DNA from: Chara braunii
Taxonomy: Eukaryota > Streptophyta > Charophyceae > Charales > Characeae
NCBI GenBank assembly: GCA_003427395.1
Contig: BFEA01000165.1
Location: 288,214-311,706 of the forward strand
Reading direction: 5' to 3'
Length of the DNA stretch: 23,493 bases
Both the position numbers and the translations under genes were made by a program. Shown here one piece after another: positions 1-8,146 of the stretch (position 1 is its first letter; every line of letters starts with the position of its first letter). Under the pieces are notes generated by a model. It ran no database searches. It was not told the origin of the DNA and was given only the letters and a program-made list of their open reading frames with translations.

Positions 1-109
1 GTAGCAACACTTTTTTGTTTTGTTTTTCTTGAAGATGATTCATCTCAGCTTGTTTGTAGCAACACTTTTTTGTTTCTTGAAGATGATTCATCTCAGCTTG
101 TTTGTAGCA
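1..109. repeat. Short tandem duplication at window start
   Basis: Two adjacent copies (1-55 and 56-103) of a unit that begins GTAGCAACACTTTTTTG and ends CATCTCAGCTTGTTT. A third copy breaks off after GTAGCAA at 104-110. The first copy carries an extra T-rich insertion of about 7 bases. No coding potential is seen. Confidence 0.9.
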
Positions 110-199
110 AGTAGCCGCAGCTGGGTGCGTAGAGGTGGAGACTAGAATATGCGGCGCTCTTCTCTGCTGCAGGTCGTTCCTCTCGCCGGACCGGTTTTG

Positions 200-314
200 G
201 ATATCATCTCGTGCTCTGCTTCTCTTCGTGTGTATGCGGTGCGCTGAAGAAGATACAGTCTGATATCATCTAGTGCTCTGCTTCTCTTCGTGTGTATGCG
301 GTGCGCTGATGAAG
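200..314. repeat. 62-bp period direct repeat
   Basis: A 53-base unit starting GATATCATCT and ending GCGGTGCGCTGA(A/T)GAAG occurs at 200-252 and again at 262-314. The copies differ at about two positions. No gene is seen in 1-548; the short open frames here carry no recognisable domain. Confidence 0.9.
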
Positions 315-548
315 AGAGTAATTCCCTTTCGTCTTGACGATGTGAAGGCAAGGCGGCGCGCCTCGATTTCATTAAAAAAGTTGATGCAGATGGCTCCGTG
401 CATCCAAGGTCCTCAAAGAGGAGGGTCTCCTGCTCTCTCTGTTTGAGAGTACATGCATGCTTGTACTCTGTGCACGAGCTCTGAAGAAAGAAGGAAGAGG
501 GGGATCTTTTCGCACACGTAGAGTAAGTCGCCTTATGTGTTCTGGGTG

Positions 549-658
549 CTACCGTCTTCCCGCGAACATAACGGACCGCGAATATGAATGCATAGAGGCA
601 GTCTTTTTGGTCAGGTGCAGTCATGATGACGGTGCGTTGTGTTTGGAGGAAGACGGTG
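549..658. mobile_element. Hairpin MITE-like element, family 1, copy 1
   Basis: The left end reads CTACCGTCTTCCCGCGAAC and the reverse complement of the right end reads CACCGTCTTCCTCCAAACAC, so the ends form inverted repeats of about 25-30 bases around a loop of ~50 bases. The same termini recur at 1697-1807 and 6053-6171. There is no ORF, so if it is a transposon it is non-autonomous. A TA dinucleotide borders the CCGTC core on the left (TG on the right), which would fit a Tc1/mariner-type TA duplication, but this is weak. Confidence 0.6.
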
Positions 659-1085
659 ACGTGAGCTGTCGTCGTAACGCTCTTTTCTTCTTTTGCTGGC
701 GTGCTGGATGCCTCGAGGGCAGGCAATCCGTTTTAGTGTTGTCCTCCTCTCCTTCTACATTCGGTTGTGATGATTCCTTCAGTGCTGAGAGATGATGCAC
801 TGGGTACTGCCCGGGTGTCAATTGTCTTGCTCGCCGTTTTCTCTATTTCGCTCGTTTGCGTTTGCCCAAAAAAATCGTGTTCGTTCTCAGGACGGGACCC
901 ACTGAAGATTGCAGTGGTCGTCATCCATCCCCGTTTATCATCCTCATTTTCGTTGATGTCTGCCCGTTTTCCGCCTCGCTTTGTCGAAATTGGCAGGCAG
1001 TTCTTCCCCCTTGCATCCATTCGCTTATATGAGCCATTTACTATATATGATGAACATGCGGGGCTTTCCTTCTTTTCCTTTCCTT

Positions 1086-1480
1086 TTTTGTTTTTTTTCG
1101 CCTTCGCGCTCTGATTCACAGTGTGACGATATATATATTATATATGACGCACGGGGGTGGGGGCAGCCGCCGCTCAACCTACATCCACGTGGGCGGCCTT
1201 GTACGCAAGAGGTTCTGAACAGGGGTAGTTGTAAAGAAGAAGATAAAAAAATGAATTCATTTCTTCTTGTTTTTTTTCGCTTTTGCGCTCTGATATTCAT
1301 GTGACGATATATATATATATATATCTGTTTGTGACGATATATATATACATATATATTCATGCTGAGGAAGATAAAAAGCTGAATTCATTTTTTCTGTTTT
1401 TTTTATTTATTTTTTCTTTTTTTCTTTCTTTTTTTTCGCATTTGCGCTCTGATATTTTTTGTGGCAATATATATGCTGAT
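1086..1480. repeat. Three diverged copies of a T-run / GCGCTCTGAT / ATAT module
   Basis: Three times (about 1086-1145, 1267-1330, 1428-1480) the sequence runs: long T tract, TCGC(C/T)TT(C/T)GCGCTCTGAT or close variant, then GTGACGATATATAT or a decayed form. The last two copies are also preceded by a shared AGATAAAAA-TGAATTCATTT stretch. The GTGACGATATATAT motif recurs inside the palindrome at 2067-2289. This explains the AT-rich 659-1696 interval, where I see no gene. Confidence 0.75.
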
Positions 1481-1696
1481 AGGTTTTTGTATTGGAAATG
1501 CTTTTTTCATTGCTCCTTCCTATATGGTGGGGGTGCTGTTGCCCACGAATGCGCATGTTAAGGAGACAACAGTGCCGTCGATAGGATGTTATCTCACCTC
1601 TGCGGGAGACTAAGTTTTTTCTGCAGTGGGTAGCCAGGGTGCGATGCTGTATGCGAGCGAGATCGCGCAAGTTTTCATACAGAGAGCAGCGTCGGA

Positions 1697-1807
1697 CTAC
1701 CGTCTTTCCACAAACACAACGCACCCTTATTTTGGCTGTATCTGACCGGAAATGTATCTTTGATACATTCATTATCAGGGTGCGTTATGTTCGGGGGAAG
1801 ACGGTAG
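1697..1807. mobile_element. Hairpin MITE-like element, family 1, copy 2
   Basis: 111 bp. The left end is CTACCGTCTTTCCACAAACA and the reverse complement of the right end is CTACCGTCTTCCCCCGAACA. Both arms continue into AACGCACCC, giving a stem of about 31 bp. TA flanks the CCGTC core on both sides. This is the best preserved copy of the family in the window and would fold into a single long hairpin if transcribed. Non-coding. Confidence 0.75.
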
Positions 1808-2066
1808 GCGATGGACTATTTATTGTCCACACTGACGAACACACGTTTGCCTTCCTTCACGAGCCCCCGCACCTTTTTTTTTTTTTTTTTTTTTTCATCT
1901 TTTCTGCCTTATCAGTTGAAAAGAATCGTTCGGGCTGGAGCGCAGGCGGCGGGGTTTTGAATCGGATTGGAGCTCGATGGCAAGTGTGCAATTCGAAATC
2001 AACAAGGCCGAGAGTTATACATACCCTGTATATATATAGGTTCAGCCTCCTGATGAATCGGTGAAA
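1808..2066. other. No gene seen between two inverted-repeat elements
   Basis: Contains a T run at about 1876-1895 and otherwise unremarkable sequence. I see no gene, RNA or clear regulatory signal. Confidence 0.5.
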
Positions 2067-2289
2067 CTCCGACGAAACAGTTTGTCACAGCCCCTCGTTT
2101 GTTGTCCTCTTCTCTCTCTCTGCCTACGGTTTACCGGGCAGTTCGGTTTGTGACGATATATATATATATATTCCTTTTGTGACGATATATATATCTATAT
2201 ATCGTCAAATAGAACTGCCCGGTGAACCGTAGGCAGAGAGGGAGAAGAGGACAACAAACGAGGGGCTGTGACAAACTGTTTCGTCGGAG
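2067..2289. repeat. 223-bp near-perfect palindrome (long hairpin)
   Basis: The left arm starts CTCCGACGAAACAGTTTGTC at 2067. The right arm ends with its exact reverse complement at 2289. Arms of roughly 100 bases match almost throughout (a few substitutions, for example in the CTCTCTC stretch and in GGTTTACCG/GGTTCACCG), meeting in an AT-repeat centre at about 2160-2200. A transcript would form a long double-stranded stem. It may be a foldback element or a locally inverted duplication; no protein is encoded. Confidence 0.9.
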
Positions 2290-2329
2290 TATATATATCT
2301 ATATATATTGTCACATTGTATATCTATCT

Positions 2330-2395
2330 ATATATCGTCAAATAGAACTGCCCGGTAAACCGTAGGCAGAGAGGGAGAAGATATATAACTCCGCT
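2330..2395. repeat. Third, partial copy of the palindrome right arm
   Basis: ATCGTCAAATAGAACTGCCC and the following ~30 bases repeat the right arm of the adjacent palindrome (there at about 2201-2250). The unit is then cut short: the AACAAACGAGGGG part is missing and AACTCCG follows directly after an ATATAT tract. The arm was therefore duplicated in tandem and then internally deleted. Confidence 0.85.
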
Positions 2396-3182
2396 CCTTG
2401 TGCTCGCCGCCAGGAGTGTCTGGAGGGGGTTAAGGATTCCTCCCATTCTCATAGGCGTTATTGCATTCTTCTTCTATCCGGCTCATCGGACTATACATCT
2501 AGTCTGCGGACGCCGCCTCTGTGCTTTATTATACTCTCTTTATTTGCCTCTTCGTTTCTGTTCATCTGTTGTGAGTGAATTGCTTGTGTTGTTGTGAATT
2601 GAATCGAACGTGTGCTGAGAGTTGTACGCCGTGATCTTTGCCTTGACAGATCGATGTCGGCATCTTCCAGGATGTTTCCCGCCTCCTTAGGTAGCTCTGT
2701 GGTTTCTTTCGTAGGTTCTGGTTCCTATGTCAGATGAGGGAGGCGTGCGCAGATGAGGAAGGCGCAGGGCAATTGACTTGCCAAGATCATGTGAGGCGTG
2801 CGGAGCTCGCGCAGCTTCTCGCATGGACAGGCAGACAGGCAGGCAGGTAGGCAGGCAGGCACCTGTCTCAGTATCCTGGGCGTTTGGCGCTGAATTGATT
2901 AATGGACGGGGGAGGTGTTTTCCCCCTTAGCATTCTGTGTCTCCACATCAATGTCGTAGATTAAACATACATATAGACAGTTTTCTGGAAGGATGACGTT
3001 CAGTGGTTTCTTTGCTTCGTCTACTATCTAACTTGCTGCTAGAGAAATACGCTCGTCGCTAGTGAAAGGAAGGTGGGCAAGTTTTTTTTTTTTTGTGTGT
3101 CTGAAGATTCCTGTTGCGTAGGAAATATCCAAGGGGGAGAACGAAAGGCATGCACAGCGGTAAGACGGGAAGGGACGTCATA
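2396..3182. other. No gene seen; small AGGC microsatellite
   Basis: An interrupted (AGGC)n tract lies at about 2827-2861 and GATGAGG(G/A)AGGCG is duplicated at about 2735-2766. The short open frames show no domain, no splice-bounded structure and no plausible length. Confidence 0.5.
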
Positions 3183-3310
3183 GGGGGCTTCGCTCCACTA
3201 GTCACTAGATGCACAAACGACGACCAATCTGGTGCGTCATCTTTCCATGTTCTAGACGACGATTCATTCTCATTTTGCTCATTTGGTGACTGAGTAGTGG
3301 AGCGACGCCC
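3183..3310. mobile_element. Hairpin element, family 2, copy 1
   Basis: 128 bp. The left end GGGGGCTTCGCTCCACTAGT pairs with the right end, whose reverse complement is GGGCGTCGCTCCACTACTCA. Inside are ATGCACAAACGAC on the left and a box CTTTCCATGTTCTAG followed by GATTCATTCTC on the right. The same inner box and ends recur at 4437-4569, 5032-5152 and 15188-15285. Non-coding and short enough to be a MITE. The immediate flanks (ATA / ACA) give only a weak hint of a 3-bp target duplication. Confidence 0.7.
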
Positions 3311-3592
3311 ACAGTGTAGAGAAGAGTATATAGGACGTTCAGCGGACGATGTTCAAAACGACTTTCTGGAAACTTGGAAGCTAGGCCGAAGGATAATTTG
3401 ATTATTAACACAAATATTTTTATGACTCAAAACGACTTTCAAGGGGAGGATGTTCAATTGGAAAGGTAATTTGAGTCATGATATAGAATATAAATTGCGG
3501 TTTCTTTAGTCGCCCCCGATGATGCCAGAAACAGGTTTCTGTTTTCCGTCTAGACGACCGTTGTCTACCTCCTCCGGTTCGAAGAAGGTATG
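3311..3592. other. No gene seen
   Basis: AT-rich sequence with a repeated AAAACGACTTTC at about 3355 and 3428. No other feature is supported. Confidence 0.5.
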
Positions 3593-3749
3593 GACGTCAA
3601 TCACGTCTGTATTCATCGCACTTTTGGGATCAGGTACAGTCGCAATGACCACGGTTCCTGTTCGGACGAAGACGTTAATCACGTCTGTATTCATCGCACT
3701 TTTGGGACCACGTACAGTGGCAATGACCACGGTTCCCTGATCGGACGAA
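3593..3749. repeat. 78-bp tandem duplication related to family 1 right arm
   Basis: Two copies (3593-3670 and 3671-3749) begin GACGT(C/T)AATCACGTCTGTA and end TCGGACGAA. Their right half (TTTTGGGATCAGGTACAGTC and on) resembles the inner right half of the family-1 element at 549-658 (TTTTTGGTCAGGTGCAGTCA), including the closing GAAGACG. I read this as duplicated right halves of that family, without a matching left arm. The repeat gives open frames on both strands but no recognisable protein. Confidence 0.75.
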
Positions 3750-3883
3750 GACGGCGGTGCAGTCTCTTCATCGGTGATGACGCCTTAGGGCCAGTGATGA
3801 GCACCATGGCATCTCATCAACTCTCAGCTCAAGCGCTTGTGACATCTGATAGAAAGCTTAGCACAGGAGAATTGTCACGTCTG

Positions 3884-4072
3884 CCACGCACATCAGGCAC
3901 GCCTGACACGTCGCTCTGTGCGACGCACATCAGGCACGCCTGACTCGTCGGTCTGTGCGACGCACATCAGGCACGCCGCTCTGAGCGACGCACGTCTGAC
4001 ATGCCGCTCTTATGGGACGCACGTGTGACACGCAGGTTGTGTACGACCCAAGCCTGACACGCCGTTGTGAAC
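3884..4072. repeat. Degenerate 28-37 bp minisatellite
   Basis: About six units each open with GACGCAC or a variant and contain ATCAGGCACGCCTGAC or a decayed form. The first two are 37 bases long and the later ones about 28. The short palindrome CAGGCACGCCTG recurs inside the units. Non-coding. Confidence 0.8.
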
Positions 4073-4294
4073 AGCCATCGCACTGGCGCGAAAGACTCCT
4101 CTGGGAGGTAACAGCCAGTGTGGACTTGGGCTACTCGTCCTTCCTCTCCTCCTTCGGTAGCCCCTCCTCCGCTTTTTGCTGATGGATGCCTCCCCCCCAC
4201 CTGTCAGAAGCGTATTCACTGTTGCCCCCCTCCTGCCAAGTATATAGTAGCCTGTTGTCGTCGCCCCCCCTCCGCCGGCGACTTGTGGCGCTTT
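4073..4294. other. C-rich spacer with no gene
   Basis: CCCCCC-rich, pyrimidine-biased stretch. Short frames occur on both strands but none has a domain. Confidence 0.5.
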
Positions 4295-4404
4295 AGGGCC
4301 CCGTCGCACTACTCGCCATCCGCCAGCATCTTGATTGCATGTGGACATCAGCTTTGTCCAGATGAATTCGAATTCTTGGCGGATGGCTTGTGTAACTAGG
4401 GCCT
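4295..4404. mobile_element. Possible diverged family-2 hairpin
   Basis: GCCATCCGCCA (4315-4325) is exactly inverted at TGGCGGATGGC (4377-4387). The outer flanks AGGGCC...CGCACTACTC and GTAACTAGGGCCT also oppose each other, resembling family-2 ends. The interior (CATGTGGACATCAG, GATGAATTC) is only loosely like the family-2 box. A second family-2 element starts 33 bases later. Moderate support only. Confidence 0.45.
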
Positions 4405-4436
4405 AAGCCGCCATACAGCTGCTACGAATAGTCGTA

Positions 4437-4569
4437 GGGCCTCGGTCCACCACCCACCGAATGCACACAAGACGAAAAATATGCCCCTATGCCCGTGCAT
4501 CTTTCCATGTTTAGCGGGAGATTCATTCTGCGTTTGCGCATTCGGTGAGTAGTTTAGGAGCCGAGGACC
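4437..4569. mobile_element. Hairpin element, family 2, copy 2
   Basis: 133 bp. The left end GGGCCTCGGTCCACCACCCA opposes the right end, whose reverse complement begins GGTCCTCGGCTCC. CACCGAATGC occurs in both arms. The interior holds GCATCTTTCCATGTTTAGCG and GATTCATTCTGCG, the family box also found at 3183-3310. No ORF. Confidence 0.7.
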
Positions 4570-4727
4570 ATACGATCTCTCTTATTGCTCTCTGCGATCG
4601 GTGAGCCGCGCGACCGTAAAAGTGCATCCCCAGACTCACACTTTTTCTGGCGCGCGCACTTTTCTGAAGAGCCCGGAGAGTCTGTCTGATAATAGACACA
4701 TGCGTATACACCCAGCCCATCTGGCTC

Positions 4728-4779
4728 GCTTACACACATTTAAAACAGCTCATGCTTACACACATTTAAAACAGCTAAT
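4728..4779. repeat. 26-bp tandem duplication
   Basis: GCTTACACACATTTAAAACA plus GCTCAT / GCTAAT occurs twice head to tail (4728-4753, 4754-4779), with one substitution. No gene is seen around it in 4570-5031. Confidence 0.9.
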
Positions 4780-5031
4780 GCGCTCGAGTCCCAGTGGAAT
4801 GGAATCAGATGAGTATAAATGAATGTTAGGGCGCTGTCTTCCAAAAAGAAAGTGGGGAAAGACCAAAAAAAAATAAAAAGTTGTGTAATGAATGCCTCTG
4901 GCTACTGCTGGGTGAGAACTGAAACGCGGCTGTTGTTGCGGGAAAGACGTGATGATGAGAAAAAATCTGATGATGAGAAAAAAAAAATGTTTCACTCGTT
5001 ACCACTATATGTGACCATGGTGGTGTCTTCG

Positions 5032-5152
5032 GGGCTCGCTGCACTACTCTTGACATGCACAAAAGACAAAAATCATGGTCCTGTATCTGTCCATATTCTA
5101 GCGGAAGATTCACTCTCCTTTTGCACGTTTCAAGAGTAGTGCGGCGAGGCCC
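5032..5152. mobile_element. Hairpin element, family 2, copy 3 (best preserved)
   Basis: 121 bp. The left arm starts GGGCTCGCTGCACTACTCTT. The reverse complement of the right arm starts GGGCCTCGCCGCACTACTCT. Both continue to a GCAC(A)AAAAG motif, so the stem is about 35 bases with small mismatches. The inner box TAGCGGAAGATTCACTCTC is shared almost exactly with 15188-15285. TTC lies one base or less outside each end, a possible 3-bp target duplication. Confidence 0.8.
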
Positions 5153-5207
5153 TTCACCTCCTTACGTATGTAGCAGTGGAAAAGGGTTTGCTTGCTTGCT
5201 TGCTACC

Positions 5208-5415
5208 TCCTCGCAGTAAGATCAGACTGGATGGATCTGAGGACAATCAGAGAGGCAAGTGCACTCATGAATGGAGCTGGTATTTTCATCTCCGTATGTA
5301 CCAAATGAAAGAAAAAAAAAAAAAAACGAAGAAAAAAGAAAAAAAAAAAGGGTTTGGGTTCCTCACAGTAAGATGAGACTTGATGATGGATCTGAGCTCA
5401 ATCGGAGGCAAGTGC
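5208..5415. repeat. Direct repeat (period about 152) around an oligo-A tract
   Basis: CCTCGCAGTAAGATCAGACT (5208) recurs as CCTCACAGTAAGATGAGACT (5361). Both copies continue through GGATCTGAG..CAATC..GAGGCAAGTGC. The spacer contains long A-rich runs at about 5310-5350. Confidence 0.8.
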
Positions 5416-6002
5416 TGCTAGTAATAAGCCCAACGACTTGGCTGAGCTTGTTTAAGAAAAAAGTGGCTCTTCTTGAAAAAAAAAAGAAAAGAAAGTGACT
5501 CTTCTTTTCCTCAGTAGGTGCGAGCACAAGGAGATACCTGAGAGGCCAAGTAGTCCCATTTACCCGAATTGTCGATTTCCGGCCTTGGATGATGAGGATC
5601 ATCGGCCAGAAATGAAGAGAATCTGGCCAAGTGGGATTTAGCTAGCCCCTGGATATTTGGCGATAAGTCACTGCAAATCCCCCCCCTCCCCCCCCCCCCC
5701 CCAAAAAAAAAAAAAAAGAAAAAAAAAAAAGACAGTACATAAGGTGCCTTCTTTCCGTCTGTGCAGATTCTGACTGAAATTATCTTTAAAGATTTTAAGG
5801 GTCACTGCCCATCACCCTGGATTATTCATTTTTCACCCTCGATTACGAAGATCAACGGTCAGATCAACGGTCAGAAATGAACAATAGGGGCTAGTGGGAT
5901 CTGGCTTTAAGTTAGAGTAAATATGAGAAAAGGCATTTTTCTGTGAGAGTATCTGTGCCTCTGTAGAGGGGACTGAGAACGTGCAAGTCCACCGACCAAT
6001 GG
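5416..6002. other. No gene; C/A homopolymers and GATCAACGGTCAG repeats
   Basis: A C-run followed by an A-run lies at 5680-5730. GATCAACGGTCAG is repeated in tandem at about 5850-5875, and a decayed form (GATCATCGGCCAG) lies at about 5597. The two blocks around 5560-5650 and 5808-5910 look like diverged copies of one sequence (CCCAT..CCCTGGAT...CAGAAATGAA...GTGGGAT). No coding potential. Confidence 0.5.
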
Positions 6003-6050
6003 AATGAGCCTAGCTCAGTCGGTACACCCATGAACTGTAGAAATACAGAC
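6003..6050 (+). pseudogene. tRNA-like relic (A-box region)
   Basis: TAGCTCAGTCGGTA at 6011-6024 matches the tRNA D-arm / pol III A-box exactly. ACTGTAGAAA follows 15 bases later, where a tRNA-Tyr (GUA anticodon) would have its anticodon loop. The D-stem is broken (CACC where GAGC would be needed), and no T-arm with GGTTCGA follows at the normal distance. GTTGGAATCC at about 6171 is B-box-like but lies beyond the family-1 hairpin that starts at 6053. It is either a tRNA pseudogene split by that element, a SINE head, or chance. Confidence 0.35.
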
Positions 6051-6052
6051 AC

Positions 6053-6171
6053 CTACTGTCTTCACCCGTATAGGGGTGAACTCTGCCCCGTCATTATCGC
6101 CGCATGTGGACTCAAAGTTGGGCCGAATGCAGATGTAATGACCGGGCGTTCTATTCCGGTGAAGACGGTAG
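6053..6171. mobile_element. Hairpin MITE-like element, family 1, copy 3
   Basis: 119 bp. The left end CTACTGTCTTCACCCGTATA and the reverse complement of the right end CTACCGTCTTCACCGGAATA form the stem, continuing to CCCGTCATTA / CCCGGTCATTA on the two arms. TA lies on both sides of the core. The interior differs from copies 1 and 2, so the family is held together mainly by its termini. Non-coding. Confidence 0.7.
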
Positions 6172-6365
6172 TTGGAATCCCACTGAGAGCTCAGAGGAGT
6201 GAAAGTAACTGTGAATTTAGCTGGGGCTGGTCGGTTTGAAGATGACATCTCCAGGCCATCGCCCTTTAACAAAAAAGAAGAGAAAAACGAGAACGAAAGA
6301 GGTAAAAAAAGAAAGCACGTGCATGTCTACGACTCGACGTGCACGTCTGAGGATGCCCTAGGCGT

Positions 6366-6520
6366 CTTGTGCAGACAGTTTGTTCCCCATCGTGGTGATC
6401 ATGGCGTGTTGACTTTTGCCCCTAGGGGTGCTGTGAGAGGTTAATTGAACCTAGCACCATTTTTTAGAGGTAAAGAAAGAAATCGTAACAAGATTTCCAT
6501 AGGTGAATCTGCGGAAGAAG
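6366..6520 (+). pseudogene. Decayed 3' end of 18S rRNA gene
   Basis: The 36 bases at 6482-6517 align without gaps to the near-universal 3' end of eukaryotic small-subunit rRNA (TCGTAACAAG, TTTCC, TAGGTGAA, CTGCGGAAG). There are only four differences, all transitions (three G to A, one C to T). Upstream, GTGAGAGG, ATTGAACC and TTTAGAGG at 6433-6470 follow the rRNA order at about the right spacing (the 3' part of helix 44 and the ATTGAACC segment). A weaker match may reach back to about 6366 (TTGTGCAGAC where the rRNA has the CACACCGCCC region). After CGGAAG the sequence leaves the rRNA and no ITS or 5.8S follows. The bias to transitions suggests decay of methylated DNA. The rest of 18S is absent, so it cannot be a working rRNA gene. 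Confidence 0.85.
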
Positions 6521-6804
6521 GTTGAAATTAATAAGAAAAAAGAAGGAAATAAAAAAAGCAAGGAGAAGTAAAGGAGGATGTGCATCCATCAGGATATTCC
6601 AGGCCTCCAGTTGCACTTTCTGAGTTCTTTTCAGGGGGGTAAAGGATCTCGTAGAATACCTTTCAATATTTAACAAGTGAGCTTTTGAGATATTTTCCAT
6701 CACAGCATGCACAGCTGTAAAGAATCACTTTCTGCTCTCAGTTTAGCCGAATATCCAGGCTGGCCGCCTTGTGGTGGGGATCTACCGTGGAAGAAATAAA
6801 AACA
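6521..6804. other. No gene seen
   Basis: A-rich then mixed sequence after the rRNA relic. Frames here are short and without domains. Confidence 0.5.
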
Positions 6805-6980
6805 CTTTTTGAGCTGCCTGCGCTTGCCTCTGATTGAGCTCACATGCATCGTGTCTGCGCATAACTTCTTGAGCTGGCTGCACCTGGCTCTGATTGAGCT
6901 GACATTGGAAGGAACAAAACACTTCTTGAGCTGGCTGCACATGGCTCTGATTGAGCTCACGTGCGTCAAGCCTGCTCATT
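6805..6980. repeat. Three-copy tandem repeat of 57-60 bp
   Basis: Units start at 6805, 6865 and 6922 with CTT(T/C)TTGAGCTG, followed by CTGCGCTTGC or CTGCACCTGG, then CTCTGATTGAGCT. A fragment of a fourth (TTTGAGCAT) follows. The open frames across it on both strands are products of the repeat. Confidence 0.9.
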
Positions 6981-7353
6981 CTTTGAGCATATGCCTACGA
7001 CCCCTGCCGGTATCTTTTCATCGTTCATCTACGTAGATGAATATACCAGCCGTAGTAAGTGGAGGCGATTTCTCATTATCACTGCTTTGCGGCACTCCAG
7101 TCCTCAATGCTGCTCCGGAAGTCGCGATTCGGCAGGCCCAGCAATAGCCTGGCTGGCATTCGCCGGGCATTCGTCATACACATCGATCGCTGTGTTTCAG
7201 TACGCCCAGCAGTAGCCAGGCGTTCCCCGAATGCTCTCCCTGGGTCCAATGTCTGAAGCATGGCTCTGTTTCTGGCTTGTCCTGGATGATGGTGGGTCCT
7301 CCCAAGGGGCAATTGATTGGGCCTCTGTGCTTGTAGGGTATTTTACTTACTCC

Positions 7354-7487
7354 GCCTCTTATTTTAGCCCACTGCTGCTACCACGAATGTGTGGTGTCTG
7401 CGCTCATGCACGTGTCTGTCGCCTCTTATTTTAGCCCACTGCTGCTACCACGAATGTGTGGTGTGCGCGCTCATGCACGTGTCTGCC
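7354..7487. repeat. 67-bp tandem duplication
   Basis: Two nearly identical copies (7354-7420, 7421-7487) of a unit starting GCCTCTTATTTTAGCCCACT and ending GCACGTGTCTG. The region 6981-7353 before it shows no gene. Confidence 0.9.
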
Positions 7488-7518
7488 CGCACTAGGAACG
7501 CGGGGTTGGACAGAGCAA

Positions 7519-7562
7519 CAGTTGTGACAGTTGTGACAGTTGTGACAGTTGTGACAGTTGTG
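7519..7562. repeat. 9-bp minisatellite (CAGTTGTGA)n
   Basis: Almost five perfect copies of a 9-base unit read GTGACAGTT on the + strand. The unit length is a multiple of three, so all frames stay open. Confidence 0.95.
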
Positions 7563-8146
7563 GTTCAAATTCTGGAACAATGTGGAATTTCTCTCAGATT
7601 CTCTGGAAGGATGCTCTTGCTCTGCTTCGCGCTGTGGCATAAAATTCTCTTTATGGGATGGTCGTTTGGCTTCACAGTCCAGCACCCCCCTCCCCGCCCA
7701 CCGGTCCTCTTACCGCACTTCCGCCTGTGTGAACGGGCTACCTCTGCCGTCGCCTCCTCTGGCAGACACCTTGTGTCCCTTGCTGTGGTTGATTCTTCTT
7801 TTTGTGTTCTCTCTCTCTCTCTTTGCTGAAGTTCTCGGTATGTTGGTCCTCCCTTTGGCCAGCCGTCCCCGCCAATTAAATAGCCCTTCTTGATTCACTC
7901 ACTCGTTTCCACACATGGTTCTAGAGGGTAAGAGGGAGAGTTGTCTTGTCGTCTTGACTCATCCAGGAATCGGTTGATTGATGCCTTTAATTGATCAAAT
8001 CATTCATTCCACGGGTGAAGGTGGTTGCGGTGCGTTGTCTTCTGATGCAAAAGTGTGTAACCCACCACAGTGATAATGCTTGAATGAAGAAGGAAAACAG
8101 CCAAGGGGGATTTAAAGGCTTTGCTATGGTGTCTGTGTGCCTGCAG
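7563..8146 (+). other. Probable intron or upstream region of the LRR gene
   Basis: The segment ends in TGTGTGCCTGCAG, a good plant-like 3' splice site, so at least its last part is probably intron. I looked in all + frames for an F-box (LP.E.L..IF pattern) or any exon that joins in phase and found none. An ATG followed by a donor-like GGTAAGAG at 7915-7934 would leave one leftover base where the LRR exon needs two, so it does not fit. Confidence 0.5.

Noticed and set aside
3884-4072. The ~37-bp repeat array as a CRISPR
   Set aside because: Units are head to tail without unique spacers and degrade steadily. The surrounding genome is eukaryotic.
7915-7934. Mini first exon (ATG to GGTAAGAG) for the LRR gene
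   Set aside because: The phase does not match: it leaves one base, whereas the LRR exon needs two.
8121-8146. Upstream extension of the LRR frame to 8121 as the protein start
   Set aside because: The codon at 8121 is TTG, not ATG, and the segment ends in a consensus 3' splice site. It is more likely intron.
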